Under the pieces are notes generated by a model. It saw only the letters and a list, made by a program, of their open reading frames with translations, was not told where the DNA came from and ran no database searches. A program made the translations under genes and the position numbers. A stretch of DNA of 64,000 nucleotides from Anaerolineales bacterium UBA2317 (lineage in GTDB: Bacteria > Chloroflexota > Anaerolineae > Anaerolineales > Villigracilaceae). The stretch lies in assembly GCA_002345215.1 (NCBI GenBank), contig DDVH01000050.1, forward strand, positions 1 through 64,000. The letters run 5' to 3'. Positions 15,650-24,736 of the stretch are shown piece after piece; positions within the stretch are counted from its first letter, which is position 1, and each line of letters begins with the position of its first letter.

Positions 15650-17182
15650 ATGGCAAATGTGCTCGAACTGCAAGGCATTACCAAAAGATTTCCGGGTGTG
15701 CTTGCAAATGACAAAATAGATATTGCATTGCGCGAAGGAAAAATCCTCGCTTTGTTGGGCGAAAATGGCGCGGGTAAATCTACTTTGATGAATATCCTTT
15801 ATGGGTTGTATAAACCTGATGAAGGTAAAATTTTTGTGCGTGGTAAAGAGGTGGAAATTCACGGACCAAACGATGCGATTGCGCAAGGGATTGGTATGGT
15901 GCATCAGCATTTTATGTTGGTACCTGTGATGACCGTTACCGAAAATGTGATGTTAGGCGTTGAGCCGACAAAAAATGGTTTGTTCTTAGATAAAGAAAAA
16001 GTAGCCCAACGCATTCATGATATTTCGAATCAATACGGACTTGAAGTTGACCCATATGCTTACATCAAAGATTTACCTGTGGGCATTCAACAAAGAGTTG
16101 AAATTATTAAGGTGTTATATCGGAATGCGGATATTTTAATTTTGGATGAACCGACAGCAGTTCTAACGCCACAAGAAGTAGAAGGTTTGTTCAAAATTAT
16201 CAATACGTTGATTAAGGCGGGCAAGTCTATTATTTTTATTACTCACAAATTAAAAGAAGTGTTAGCCATTGCAGATGATATTTCTGTGTTGCGTTTGGGC
16301 AGAATGGTCGGCTCGATTGAGCCAAAGAAAGCCACACCTGAAAAATTGGCGTCGATGATGGTGGGGCGAGATGTCAGTTTGGTGGTGCAGAAACAAGCCT
16401 CCAAACCGAAAGAGGCGGTTCTTAAAGTCGAAAAGTTATTTGTGCGTGATGAACGTCAAAACTTGACTGTGCAAGGGGTTTCGTTTGAAGTCCGCAAAGG
16501 CGAAGTGCTTGGAGTGGCGGGTGTGCAAGGAAATGGTCAAACAGAATTAGTATATGCTCTAACAGGTTTATTACCTTCTGAAAGCGGCTTGATTGAAATG
16601 CAAGGAAAAACTTTGCACAATGCAACTCCACGCCAAATTTTAGAAAGTGGTGTGGCGCATATTCCAGAAGACCGCCAACGACATGGTTTGATTTTATCTT
16701 TTCCTATTCATGACAATATGGTGCTGTGTACTTATTACAAAGAGCCATTTGCTCATGGGGTTTCTTTACAAGAAAAACCAATTTATAGCAATGCCGAAGC
16801 ATTAGTAAAACAATTTGATGTTCGCACGCCAAATATTTATGTCAATGCTGGCACTCTTTCAGGTGGGAATCAACAGAAGGTGATTGTGGCACGTGAATTT
16901 TCTCGCCCAATTGAATTATTGATTGCTTCACAACCGACTCGCGGTTTAGATGTTGGTTCTATTGAATACATTCATAAACAAATCATCAAGAAGCGTGATG
17001 AAGGTACAGGTGTGTTGGTTGTATCTTCTGAGTTGGATGAAATTTTGGCACTTTCAGACCGCATTGCCGTGATGTATAAGGGTCAAATTATGGATGTGTT
17101 AGATGCTAAGAAAGCCACCAAAGAAGATTTAGGGTTGTTGATGGCGGGTATTCATTTATCCGCACCAGCAAAGAAAAAATAG
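15650..17182 (+). CDS. Nucleoside-type ABC transporter, two-domain ATPase
   Basis: 510 residues with two nucleotide-binding domains in one chain, as in the sugar/nucleoside importer class (RbsA/NupA-like). Domain 1: Walker A GENGAGKS (38-45), Q-loop region GIGMVHQHFMLVP, degenerate signature LPVGIQQRVEI, Walker B LILDEPTAVL. Domain 2: degenerate Walker A GVAGVQGNGQTE, signature LSGGNQQKVIVAREF, and IASQPTRGLDVG where the Walker B region has Ser-Gln instead of Asp-Glu, meaning only one site is likely to hydrolyse ATP. SD GGAGG. Works with the two permeases downstream and the receptor at 14290. Spacing to the first permease is 10 bases. Confidence 0.94.
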   Translation: MANVLELQGITKRFPGVLANDKIDIALREGKILALLGENGAGKSTLMNILYGLYKPDEGKIFVRGKEVEIHGPNDAIAQGIGMVHQHFMLVPVMTVTENVMLGVEPTKNGLFLDKEKVAQRIHDISNQYGLEVDPYAYIKDLPVGIQQRVEIIKVLYRNADILILDEPTAVLTPQEVEGLFKIINTLIKAGKSIIFITHKLKEVLAIADDISVLRLGRMVGSIEPKKATPEKLASMMVGRDVSLVVQKQASKPKEAVLKVEKLFVRDERQNLTVQGVSFEVRKGEVLGVAGVQGNGQTELVYALTGLLPSESGLIEMQGKTLHNATPRQILESGVAHIPEDRQRHGLILSFPIHDNMVLCTYYKEPFAHGVSLQEKPIYSNAEALVKQFDVRTPNIYVNAGTLSGGNQQKVIVAREFSRPIELLIASQPTRGLDVGSIEYIHKQIIKKRDEGTGVLVVSSELDEILALSDRIAVMYKGQIMDVLDAKKATKEDLGLLMAGIHLSAPAKKK

Positions 17183-17192
17183 GAGATGCATC

Positions 17193-18392
17193 GTGAGCGA
17201 TAAAGCCTCTTCCAAAAATAAAACAACTGAAAAGAAAACATCTGAAGGTATTGGTGGTGGTTCTTTAGGGCAGGCTTTGTTAGTGCCTGTATTAGCCGTT
17301 ATAACCGGTTTGATTTTAGGCGGCATTGTAATGCTGGCAACTGGCTCAAATCCAATTCAAGCCTATGGCGCTTTGTTTGCTGGTGCTTTCGGAACACCAA
17401 GTACCATCATTGCTGGTATTCAAACTTATTTTGCTACGGGTGATAATGCGGAGTTGGTAAAGTCACTGTACCCATTTACAGAAAGCCTTGTCACTGCAAC
17501 ACCATATATTTTCGCCGGGCTTTCTGTGGCACTTGGTTTTCGAGCAGGTTTATTCAATATTGGTGCAGAAGGTCAATTTTTCATCGGTGCACTATGTTCT
17601 GCCTATGTTGGTTACAGTATTAAAGATTTGCCTATGATTATCCACTTGCCATTGGCAATTGGAGCCGGGGCATTGGGTGGTGCCATTTGGGGCATGATAC
17701 CGGGCTATCTCAAAGCGCGTTTCGGAGCGCATGAAGTTGTCAATACGATTATGATGAATTGGATTGCATTCCGCTTAAGTGATTGGTTATTGAGTGGTCC
17801 AATGCAAGCCTCAAATTTTAGACCTGTAACACCAAACGTTGCGGCGAGTGCTGAGTTACCTAGATTTTTTGAAGACCCACTTCGCTTCAATCTTGGTTTC
17901 TTCTTGGCTCTGCTTTTTGCATATATTGTTTACTGGTTCTTATTCAAAACCACACTTGGGTTTGAAGTTCGCTCTGTGGGTGCAAATCCTGATGCCTCAA
18001 AATACGCCGGTATGAACATCATCAAAAATTTTGTATTGGTCATGTCTTTTGCAGGTGCATTAGCAGGCTTGGCTGGGACAGCACAAGTACTAGGCGTAGA
18101 CCATTGGGTCGGGCAGGGATTCTCAGCAGGCTATGGGTTTGATGCAATTGCATTGGCTTTGCTGGGCAAGAGTCATCCGTTTGGAGTAGTCCTCGCCGCT
18201 TTGTTGTTTGGTTTCTTAAGAAGTGGTGCTACGAACATGCAATCGCTTGCAGGCATTCCTGTTGATATTATTTCTATTATTCAAGGCTTGGTGATTGTAT
18301 TCATCGCCGCGCCTGCCATCATCCGTTGGTTATATCGAATCAAATCTCTCAAAGTAGAAGAGATAGTGTTAACCCGCGGTTGGGGTAAATAA
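17193..18392 (+). CDS. Nucleoside-type ABC transporter permease 1
   Basis: 399 residues, BPD_transp_2 family (PF02653). About nine or ten membrane segments; family motifs VNTIMMNWIAF, RSVGANPDASKYAGMNI, GALAGLAGTAQVLG, GFDAIALALLGKSHPFGVVLAALLFGFLRSG. The N-terminal tail is Lys/Ser-rich and cytoplasmic. GTG start with AGGAG nine bases upstream. A periplasmic-side insertion around residues 70-90 (GIQTYFATGDNAELVKSLYP) is unusual for the family but not disruptive. Forms a heterodimeric channel with the next gene. Confidence 0.92.
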   Translation: MSDKASSKNKTTEKKTSEGIGGGSLGQALLVPVLAVITGLILGGIVMLATGSNPIQAYGALFAGAFGTPSTIIAGIQTYFATGDNAELVKSLYPFTESLVTATPYIFAGLSVALGFRAGLFNIGAEGQFFIGALCSAYVGYSIKDLPMIIHLPLAIGAGALGGAIWGMIPGYLKARFGAHEVVNTIMMNWIAFRLSDWLLSGPMQASNFRPVTPNVAASAELPRFFEDPLRFNLGFFLALLFAYIVYWFLFKTTLGFEVRSVGANPDASKYAGMNIIKNFVLVMSFAGALAGLAGTAQVLGVDHWVGQGFSAGYGFDAIALALLGKSHPFGVVLAALLFGFLRSGATNMQSLAGIPVDIISIIQGLVIVFIAAPAIIRWLYRIKSLKVEEIVLTRGWGK

Positions 18393-18403
18393 ATGAGGCT
18401 TGC

Positions 18404-19669
18404 ATGACAAATACAACCATACAAACCAACACAACAGCTCTTGAACAGCGTAAACGTATTTCATACGGTATGACCTTGTTAGTCGTCGGTATCCTAATTT
18501 ATTTATTTTTTGGTATCAATGCAATCCCTGGCGCACAAACCACATTTGGTTTGAATCTTTTAGGTTCACAAGCCATCCAAGTATCAGATTTAGTTGTCCC
18601 TGCCCAAGGCACAATTTATCTGATGGTAGGAATTGTCATTTTTGCTGGCGCATATCAACTGGCTAGAGGTGTCAAATCTACAGGTTTATTAATTGGCATC
18701 ATTGCATTTACATTTGTAACCGCATTCCTCACTTGGGCAGCACAAGATAAATCTTTCAACCTAACCGGCATGTTAAGCAGTTCACTCGTTCGGGCTACAC
18801 CCATTGCCCTTGCCGCATTATGTGGTGTCATCAGCGAACGTGCCGCCGTGATTAATATTGGTATTGAAGGCATTATGTTAATGACAGCCCAAATTGCAGT
18901 AGTCACTGCAACCATGTTTCAAAATTTATATGTTGGATTAATCGCCGCCATTCTTTTGGGAGGCTTGGTTGCCGCATTTCATGCTTTTCTCGTCATCCGT
19001 TACAAAGTTGACCAAACCGTAAGTGGCGTTGCTATTAATATCATCGGAGCAGGCTTCACTTCTTTCTTTAGTTCAAAATATTTACAAGGCGCAACAGACA
19101 CTCTCAATAACTCTGGAACTTTCCCAATTATCTCTATTCCATATCTTTCAAAAATCCCAGTACTTGGACCAACACTCTTTGAAAATAACATTATTGTTTA
19201 CCTCATGTTGATTCTCGTAGTACTCATGCACATTTTACTGTTCTACACACCTTGGGGTCTTCGCACACGCGCAGTCGGTGAGCACCCCAAAGCCGCAGAT
19301 ACACTTGGTATCAATGTGTACCTAACCCGCTATGTCAATGTAATTCTAGGTGGCATGATTGCAGGTTTAGGCGGGGCATATTTCACCATCGGTTCCGTTG
19401 GTCGTTTCGATGAATTAATGACCGCCGGCAAAGGTTTCATTGGTCTTGCCGCCACAATTTTCGGCAAATGGAGTCCAATTGGCGCATTTGCCTCATCACT
19501 CATTTTCGGCTTCGCAGATTCTCTCCAAGTCAAACTCCAAATTTTACGCGTTCCAATTCCATCAGAATTTTTATTAATGGCACCATACATCGTCACCATG
19601 ATTATTTTGACAGGTGTCGTCGGCAGAGCGATTCCCCCAGCCGCAGATGGTCAACCCTACGAAAAATAA
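18404..19669 (+). CDS. Nucleoside-type ABC transporter permease 2
   Basis: 421 residues, second BPD_transp_2 permease. Two or three extra membrane segments and a soluble stretch at the N-terminus (to about residue 110) precede the conserved core: LVRATPIALAALCGVISERAAVINIGIEGIM split over two helices, VDQTVSGVAINIIG, RAVGEHPKAADTLGINV, GGMIAGLGGAYFTIG, GKGFIGLAATIFGKW. ATG with GAGG upstream, 11 bases after permease 1. Last gene of the operon, closed by a perfect terminator. Confidence 0.92.
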   Translation: MTNTTIQTNTTALEQRKRISYGMTLLVVGILIYLFFGINAIPGAQTTFGLNLLGSQAIQVSDLVVPAQGTIYLMVGIVIFAGAYQLARGVKSTGLLIGIIAFTFVTAFLTWAAQDKSFNLTGMLSSSLVRATPIALAALCGVISERAAVINIGIEGIMLMTAQIAVVTATMFQNLYVGLIAAILLGGLVAAFHAFLVIRYKVDQTVSGVAINIIGAGFTSFFSSKYLQGATDTLNNSGTFPIISIPYLSKIPVLGPTLFENNIIVYLMLILVVLMHILLFYTPWGLRTRAVGEHPKAADTLGINVYLTRYVNVILGGMIAGLGGAYFTIGSVGRFDELMTAGKGFIGLAATIFGKWSPIGAFASSLIFGFADSLQVKLQILRVPIPSEFLLMAPYIVTMIILTGVVGRAIPPAADGQPYEK

Positions 19670-19697
19670 ATCGCCTCTTACTTCGGGTCAACATGAT

Positions 19698-19737
19698 ACA
19701 AAATCCTAAAGGTTTATCTTAGCCTTTAGGATTTTGT
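19698..19737 (+). terminator. Intrinsic terminator of the ABC operon
   Basis: Perfect 15-bp stem ACAAAATCCTAAAGG (19698-19712) with 19723-19737, 10-base loop, ending TTTTGT. About 28 bases after the permease stop. Confidence 0.85.
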
Positions 19738-19803
19738 TATAAGAACTAGGAGGGATAGAACAAATATCATCCTGCGGTAAAATATCAAATTGAAGGAGAA
19801 AAG

Positions 19804-20931
19804 ATGAAGAAAAAAACACGCCTCTTCAATGTATTATTCATATTGATATTATTTCTTAGTGCCTGTAACCTCCCAACCGATGACCAAGGTCAAGGGTTAA
19901 GTTCCACAGCTGCGGCGCAAACAGTTGAAGCGTTACTTAGCGCAACACCTGCAAATGCCACACCTATCTTCACAGCTACAGCATCTGGACCAGCCACATT
20001 AACTCCAATTCCATCCCCTGTATTCACAAATACGCCAGCCGCCACTGCAACACCCAATTGCCCACTCGCACAATTTGTTACCGACGTCACCATACCAGAT
20101 GGAACCGTCATGAATCCTGGTCAAACATTCAATAAAAAATGGAGACTCAAAAACATCGGTGCCTGTGCATGGAATGGATATTCACTTGTTTTCGATAGTG
20201 GCGAATCTATGAACGGACCTGCCACCAAAGCCATTGGCACAGTCAACCCCGGACAAGAAATTGATATTGATGTTGACCTGAAAGCCCCAAATACCGCTGG
20301 AACTTATCGTGGCTATTGGCGACTCGTTACAAATAGCAATGTACTTGTACCTGTTGTCAGTGGATATCAAGGTAGAGCATTTTATGTAGAAATAAAAGTT
20401 GCAGCACCTACAAATACCTTGCCACCTGCTATCGCTCAAGTTATTCTAAACAACTTAACAAATGAGGATGGGTTTGTTACTTCTTCTGGTTCTACAAACC
20501 CCAATCCAAATGTTGGAGATAACAATTCTAATGAAGCTGTGCAAGCATTCGTCAGTTTTGATATGTCTGCTATACCGGCAGGTGCAACGATTGTAAAGGT
20601 AGAGGTTGATTTTAGTGGCTATGACACATTAGGCAATCCATGGAGTTTAAGCGATGGATGTTTGCGTGCATATGCTCAAAATTATGGCACACTTGATGCT
20701 GGAGATTATGTTCCCAATGGGGATCCTAGTGGCGCATATCTTCGTTGGTGTGGGGCAGGTGAATTGAGTTCTGTCTTTGAAAATGCCGACATGAAAACAC
20801 TCGTTCAAAGTGCAGTGGGGAGTTCGAGACTACAATTAAGGTTACAATTTAAGTCTCCAAACCCAACCATAAATGGCACTGCTGATATGGTGAGATTTGG
20901 AAATATTAAGTTAATTGTTACATATCAATAG
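19804..20931 (+). CDS. FW (NBR1-type Ig) domain lipoprotein with extra C-terminal domain
   Basis: 375 residues. Lipobox LSAC (Cys21), Thr/Pro linker (about 45-78), then a four-tryptophan-type Ig-like domain (about 80-200): FVTDVTIPDGTVMNPGQTFNKKWRLKNIGACAW, PGQEIDIDVDLKAP, GTYRGYWRLV. The fourth Trp position is Tyr (AFYVEIKV). After about residue 210 a second domain of about 165 residues follows, with AVQAFVSFDMSAIPAGATIVKVEVDF and a LQLRLQF strand; it resembles carbohydrate-binding or fibre-type beta-sandwich repeats but I cannot name it. First of five tandem FW lipoproteins; SD AAGGAGAAAAG. Extracytoplasmic. Confidence 0.85.
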   Translation: MKKKTRLFNVLFILILFLSACNLPTDDQGQGLSSTAAAQTVEALLSATPANATPIFTATASGPATLTPIPSPVFTNTPAATATPNCPLAQFVTDVTIPDGTVMNPGQTFNKKWRLKNIGACAWNGYSLVFDSGESMNGPATKAIGTVNPGQEIDIDVDLKAPNTAGTYRGYWRLVTNSNVLVPVVSGYQGRAFYVEIKVAAPTNTLPPAIAQVILNNLTNEDGFVTSSGSTNPNPNVGDNNSNEAVQAFVSFDMSAIPAGATIVKVEVDFSGYDTLGNPWSLSDGCLRAYAQNYGTLDAGDYVPNGDPSGAYLRWCGAGELSSVFENADMKTLVQSAVGSSRLQLRLQFKSPNPTINGTADMVRFGNIKLIVTYQ

Positions 20932-20957
20932 AGAATATTAATTTTCTATGTGAAGTT

Positions 20958-20982
20958 AAAGCACTCGGTCTCCGGGTGCTTT
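20958..20982 (+). terminator. Intrinsic terminator
   Basis: AAAGCACTCGG (20958-20968), loop TCT, CCGGGTGCTTT (20972-20982), one G-T pair, followed by TATTT. Separates the first and second FW genes. Confidence 0.8.
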
Positions 20983-20992
20983 TATTTAACAG

Positions 20993-20998
20993 TATAAT
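20993..20998 (+). promoter_or_regulatory. -10 element six bases before an ATG
   Basis: Perfect TATAAT; +1 would coincide with the ATG at 21005. A second in-frame ATG at 21023 has GAAAGG in front, so both leaderless and SD-led starts are possible on one mRNA. Confidence 0.55.
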
Positions 20999-21004
20999 CT
21001 TTTT

Positions 21005-21967
21005 ATGAATGAAAGGAAAAAAATGTTCAAATCAAGAAAATATTTTGTCTTTGCTACATTAACTATCATTGGTTTAATCTTTTCAGCCTGCGGGAGTGCA
21101 GATACTGAAATGGCTATCCAAACTGCAGTGGCAGAAACTGTTGCCGCGCAAAATACAAGCCAACCCTTAAGTACAGAAGCGCCTGTATCCACTTTGATTC
21201 CAACACAAACACCATATCAATTACCAACTTCTTTACCTACATCTATCTCACCAACTGCTCCAAGTGGTTCTTCCAATTTTGGTTGTGCGAGTGCCAGCCT
21301 ACAAGATGAAACCATTGTTGATGGCACAATTTTCAAACCGGGCGAACAGTTTACAAAAACTTGGTATATCACCAATACTAGTACCTGTGTTTGGGATACC
21401 AATTACAAAATTGTTTTCTGGGATGGAAATGTTTTAGGTGGTGGATATGTATATAATTTGCCTCAAATTACCGGTCCCGGACAAACTGTACCCATTTCTT
21501 TAGTTTTAACCGCACCAACTACCGATGGCACGTATCGCTCCGAATGGAAATTGCAAACACCGGACGGTATCAACTTTGGTGTAGGTTACCTAAACGCAGC
21601 ATTTTATACAGAGGTTGAGATTTCTTCTGCGACAACCCCAGATTTTGGTGTGACTTCAGTCACACTGGTTATTGATAGAGAACCAGATTATGGTTGCCAA
21701 CCAGCAAATATTGATTATTGGGCAATTGTTACAATTACTACGAACGGACCTATTGAATTTAAATATAGAATACTCCATTCAGATGGAGGCCATGGGTCTA
21801 TTCAAACCTTGAAATTTACCAAAGCAGAGAAAGTGGTCTTAAGCGACCATAGATGGCGTGTTGGTCGTGCTAATTCTCAAAATGATAATCGTTGGATGCA
21901 ATTCGTGATCCTTGAACCTTTTTACAAAGAATATGAAAAAATTGGCTTCGAGTTTTTCTGCCCGTAA
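21005..21967 (+). CDS. FW (NBR1-type Ig) domain lipoprotein with C-terminal extension
   Basis: 320 residues from the first ATG, or 314 from 21023. Signal peptide with lipobox FSAC (Cys23 counted from 21023), Thr/Pro linker, FW domain at about 95-205 (ETIVDGTIFKPGEQFTKTW, STCVWDTNYKIVFWDG, PGQTVPISLVLTAPTTDGTYRSEWKL, with Tyr in the fourth aromatic place). The last 110 residues form another beta-rich unit (FGVTSVTLVIDREPDYGC ... FEFFCP) with two Cys that may pair. Function unknown; extracytoplasmic binding protein is the likely type. Has its own terminator upstream and hairpin downstream, so it is probably transcribed alone. Confidence 0.83.
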   Translation: MNERKKMFKSRKYFVFATLTIIGLIFSACGSADTEMAIQTAVAETVAAQNTSQPLSTEAPVSTLIPTQTPYQLPTSLPTSISPTAPSGSSNFGCASASLQDETIVDGTIFKPGEQFTKTWYITNTSTCVWDTNYKIVFWDGNVLGGGYVYNLPQITGPGQTVPISLVLTAPTTDGTYRSEWKLQTPDGINFGVGYLNAAFYTEVEISSATTPDFGVTSVTLVIDREPDYGCQPANIDYWAIVTITTNGPIEFKYRILHSDGGHGSIQTLKFTKAEKVVLSDHRWRVGRANSQNDNRWMQFVILEPFYKEYEKIGFEFFCP

Positions 21968-21974
21968 TAAAATT

Positions 21975-22003
21975 TGTTGAGCAAGTGAATCACTTGCTCA
22001 ACA
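21975..22003 (+). terminator. Perfect hairpin after the second FW gene
   Basis: 13-bp stem TGTTGAGCAAGTG (21975-21987) / 21991-22003, loop AAT. No T-run follows, so it may stabilise the 3' end rather than terminate. Confidence 0.5.
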
Positions 22004-22072
22004 CCATAATGGGAACTTTTCCATTAATTGGTTCGTCCTTAAACTTTAGAGAAATGACCAAACGGAGGAACC

Positions 22073-23299
22073 ATGTCTCGTAAACCTTTACTACTTACAT
22101 TTGCAATTTTATTGATTGTTCAACTTGCCTGCAACGCGCCATCTAACTCAGCCACACCGGATACATTTGCCACACTCAATGCGCTTTACACCGCCTCTGC
22201 TCTGACGGTTGAAGCTGGTGGCACTGCGACGCCTGGATTGCCACTTCCGACAGCCACAATAGGAACTGCCGCCCCGACAAATACTGCTGGGACGCAATCA
22301 GCAGGTGTAACGTCGAAGTGTGACGCGGCACAATTCTTAGCAGATGTTACTTATCCTGATGGGAGTACACTTGCCCCCAACACTTCATTTGTAAAAATCT
22401 GGCGAATCAAAAATGTTGGCACTTGTACATGGACAACATCATACGCTTTAGTATTCTTTGGCGGTGATGCTATGAGTGCGCCATCTGCTGTGGCTTTAGC
22501 AGGAAGTGTTGCGCCTGGTCAATACATTGAGATTCCTGTTACATTAAAGTCGCCAAATTCAGATGGAAATTTCACCGGTTATTGGAAATTACGTAATGCT
22601 TCGGGAAATTTATTTGGAATTGGTACCCAAGCCGATACTGCTTTTTGGGTAAAAATTAAAGTGACAGGACCGGCATATGTTGCGTACAATTTTGCCAATA
22701 ATTATTGCCAAGCTGAATGGTCGAATGGAAACAGTATGCTTCTTTGCCCCGGCACAGAGGGTGATGCAAATGGTTATGTTATTAAATTAAATAAGCCAAA
22801 ATTTGAAAATGGTACTAACTCTGATGATGTTGGATTATTAAGTGTGCCACGCGGTGTTAGAAACGGTATTATTAGTGGACAATTCCCTGCATTTACAGTT
22901 CAAACTGGCGACCGTTTTCGTGCGTTGGTATATTGCCAACATCAAGCCACAAAGTGCAATGTTACTTTTAAGCTAAACTACCTCAATAATGGTCAGATAA
23001 AAACGCTTGGTACTTGGAACGAAGCTTATGAAGGAAAATATTACACAATTGATTTAAACTTAAACAGCCTTGCTGGTGAGACTTTAAAGTTCATCTTAGA
23101 AGTGAATGCCAATGGTGGTCACAATGAGGATTATGCCATTTGGCTGAATCCTCGCATCGTAAGAGTAGGAAATCCCCCTCCATCAATGACTGCCAGCCGT
23201 ACCCCTACTATTACCCTGACACCTACATCTACTTTCACAACCACTTCTACATTTACGTTGACTCCTACCGAAACACCTACAGAAACGCCTACTCCATAG
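22073..23299 (+). CDS. FW (NBR1-type Ig) domain lipoprotein with beta domain and Thr/Pro tail
   Basis: 408 residues. Lipobox QLAC (Cys20), linker to about 80, FW domain at about 82-200 with all four tryptophans in place (FVKIWRIKNVGTCTW, GNFTGYWKLRN, TAFWVKIKV). A second beta-domain covers about 203-365 (ILSG-type strands: NSMLLCPGTEGDANGYVIKL, GDRFRALVYCQHQATKCNVTFKLNYL, EDYAIWLNPRIVR) with several Cys. The end is a 35-residue Thr/Pro tail (TPTETPTP type). The tail suggests further attachment or wall-spanning. SD GGAGGA. Largest of the five FW genes. Confidence 0.85.
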   Translation: MSRKPLLLTFAILLIVQLACNAPSNSATPDTFATLNALYTASALTVEAGGTATPGLPLPTATIGTAAPTNTAGTQSAGVTSKCDAAQFLADVTYPDGSTLAPNTSFVKIWRIKNVGTCTWTTSYALVFFGGDAMSAPSAVALAGSVAPGQYIEIPVTLKSPNSDGNFTGYWKLRNASGNLFGIGTQADTAFWVKIKVTGPAYVAYNFANNYCQAEWSNGNSMLLCPGTEGDANGYVIKLNKPKFENGTNSDDVGLLSVPRGVRNGIISGQFPAFTVQTGDRFRALVYCQHQATKCNVTFKLNYLNNGQIKTLGTWNEAYEGKYYTIDLNLNSLAGETLKFILEVNANGGHNEDYAIWLNPRIVRVGNPPPSMTASRTPTITLTPTSTFTTTSTFTLTPTETPTETPTP

Positions 23300-23323
23300 T
23301 GCGTTATAATTAAGTTTAGAATT

Positions 23324-23365
23324 TTCGGAGGTTGCAATATGAAATTCGGAGGTTGCAATATGAAA
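23324..23365 (+). repeat. Perfect 21-bp tandem duplication of a ribosome site and start codon
   Basis: 23324-23344 and 23345-23365 are identical. Each copy holds CGGAGG, a GTTGCAAT spacer and ATGAAA. Being 21 bp, the duplication is in frame, so the mRNA has two consecutive SD-ATG units (ATG 23339 and 23360). Confidence 0.95.
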
Positions 23366-24079
23366 TCAAGTAAGTTAATTTGGTTGGTGGGAGCATTAAT
23401 AGTATCTCTTGCTCTTAGCGCTTGTAACATTGGAGCCACTCCACCACCTACTGAAGATGTTGGTGCAATTCAAACTCAGGCTTTTGAAATCGTGTTAACT
23501 CAGTCTGCTTTGCAACAAACACAAACAGCTGCAGCAGTTCCACCAACACCATTACCTACTAATACATTGGTTCCAACCAACACATTACCTCCTTTAGCTA
23601 CTTCTTCTTTTGGTGCAACTAATACACCATTTTCAATTAATACTCAACAACCAGGTATTACTCCGCTATCAATCAATACTTCACCTACAGTAGGAGTTAT
23701 TAGTACTACTACTACAAAAAATGGTTGCAATGATGGATATTTAATTAGCGAATCTCAACCATATGATGGAAAGACTATTCTTGTCAACAAAGAATTTACA
23801 AAGAGTTGGGATTTCATTAATGTTGGAACATGCACTTGGGATGAAGGGTATACGTTTGCTTTCATTGAAGAGTTTTCAACTGGAGGAAGGTGGGGTAAGG
23901 ATTATGTTATTCCTAAAAATGGAACTTTTATAAAGCCTGGTGAAACTGTAACTTTTACAGTTTCATTAAGAACGCCGAAAACTCCTGGTGAATATATTTG
24001 GTATTTCAAATTAAAGGATGACTCTGGGCAGTTCTTTGGTTCATTGGTATGGACTAAAATTGTTGCAGTGACTGAATAA
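23339..24079 (+). CDS. FW (NBR1-type Ig) domain lipoprotein
   Basis: 246 residues from the first ATG or 239 from the second (23360), which gives the better signal peptide (MKSSKLIWLVGALIV, lipobox LSAC, Cys22). The first start would add MKFGGCN, including a stray Cys. Long Thr/Pro/Asn linker (about 60-130), then the FW domain: DGKTILVNKEFTKSWDFINVGTCTW, KPGETVTFTVSLRTP, EYIWYFKLKDDSGQFFGSLVWTKI. The third Trp is shifted or replaced by Phe (IWYFKL). Ends right after the FW fold with no second domain. The preceding TATAAT at 23305-23310 could start its own mRNA. Confidence 0.85.
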   Translation: MKFGGCNMKSSKLIWLVGALIVSLALSACNIGATPPPTEDVGAIQTQAFEIVLTQSALQQTQTAAAVPPTPLPTNTLVPTNTLPPLATSSFGATNTPFSINTQQPGITPLSINTSPTVGVISTTTTKNGCNDGYLISESQPYDGKTILVNKEFTKSWDFINVGTCTWDEGYTFAFIEEFSTGGRWGKDYVIPKNGTFIKPGETVTFTVSLRTPKTPGEYIWYFKLKDDSGQFFGSLVWTKIVAVTE

Positions 24080-24096
24080 CAATGAAACGAGGATAG

Positions 24097-24735
24097 ATGA
24101 CCAAGATCTTAAAATTTATCTTTTTGATAGTTTTTCTTGCTGCCTGTGCACCTGCCACACCGATTGAACCCACGCCGGATGTGAATGCGATTCGTACTTC
24201 TGCCGCCAGCACCGTTGTAGCAGAGTTGACCTTAACCGCCGCCGCTTTCACACCTACCTCTGCACCACCTACTGATACACCAATTGCAGAAGAACCAACT
24301 GCTACAGCAACTCAAATTACAATTGTTTCTACAGATCCGACCCAAATTGCACTCGGAACCCCCGGCGCATTATGTGACGATTATGATTTTGACCTCACAA
24401 CATTAGATGTGACTATCCCAGATGGTACACCTATGACCCCCGGACAAGAATTTGTTAAAACATGGCGAATCAGAAATACCGGCATCTGCACCTGGAATAC
24501 TGAGTATCAAGCCATCTTTTCATACAGTTCCCCACCAAATGAAGATATGGATGCTCAACCTATTCCATTAACTGCACTCGTCGCCCCCGGACAAGAAGTG
24601 GATGTTTCTGTACAATTCACAGCACCCACCACACCCGGCGAATACACCGGCTATTGGACAATGGTCAACGCGGCAGGGATTCCTTTTGGTCAACGAGGAA
24701 AGCAGTTAATAGTAAAAATTGTTGTTCAACAATAA
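24097..24735 (+). CDS. FW (NBR1-type Ig) domain lipoprotein (smallest)
   Basis: 212 residues: lipobox LAAC (Cys17), Thr/Pro/Ala linker to about 95, FW domain about 97-212 (DVTIPDGTPMTPGQEFVKTW, TGICTWNTEYQAIFSY, PGQEVDVSVQFTAP, GEYTGYWTMVNAAG). The fourth Trp position is Leu. 17 bases after the previous FW gene and touching queG, so probably cotranscribed with both. Family knowledge: in eukaryotic NBR1 the FW domain binds cargo; bacterial roles are not established. Confidence 0.85.
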   Translation: MTKILKFIFLIVFLAACAPATPIEPTPDVNAIRTSAASTVVAELTLTAAAFTPTSAPPTDTPIAEEPTATATQITIVSTDPTQIALGTPGALCDDYDFDLTTLDVTIPDGTPMTPGQEFVKTWRIRNTGICTWNTEYQAIFSYSSPPNEDMDAQPIPLTALVAPGQEVDVSVQFTAPTTPGEYTGYWTMVNAAGIPFGQRGKQLIVKIVVQQ

Positions 24736-24736
24736 T

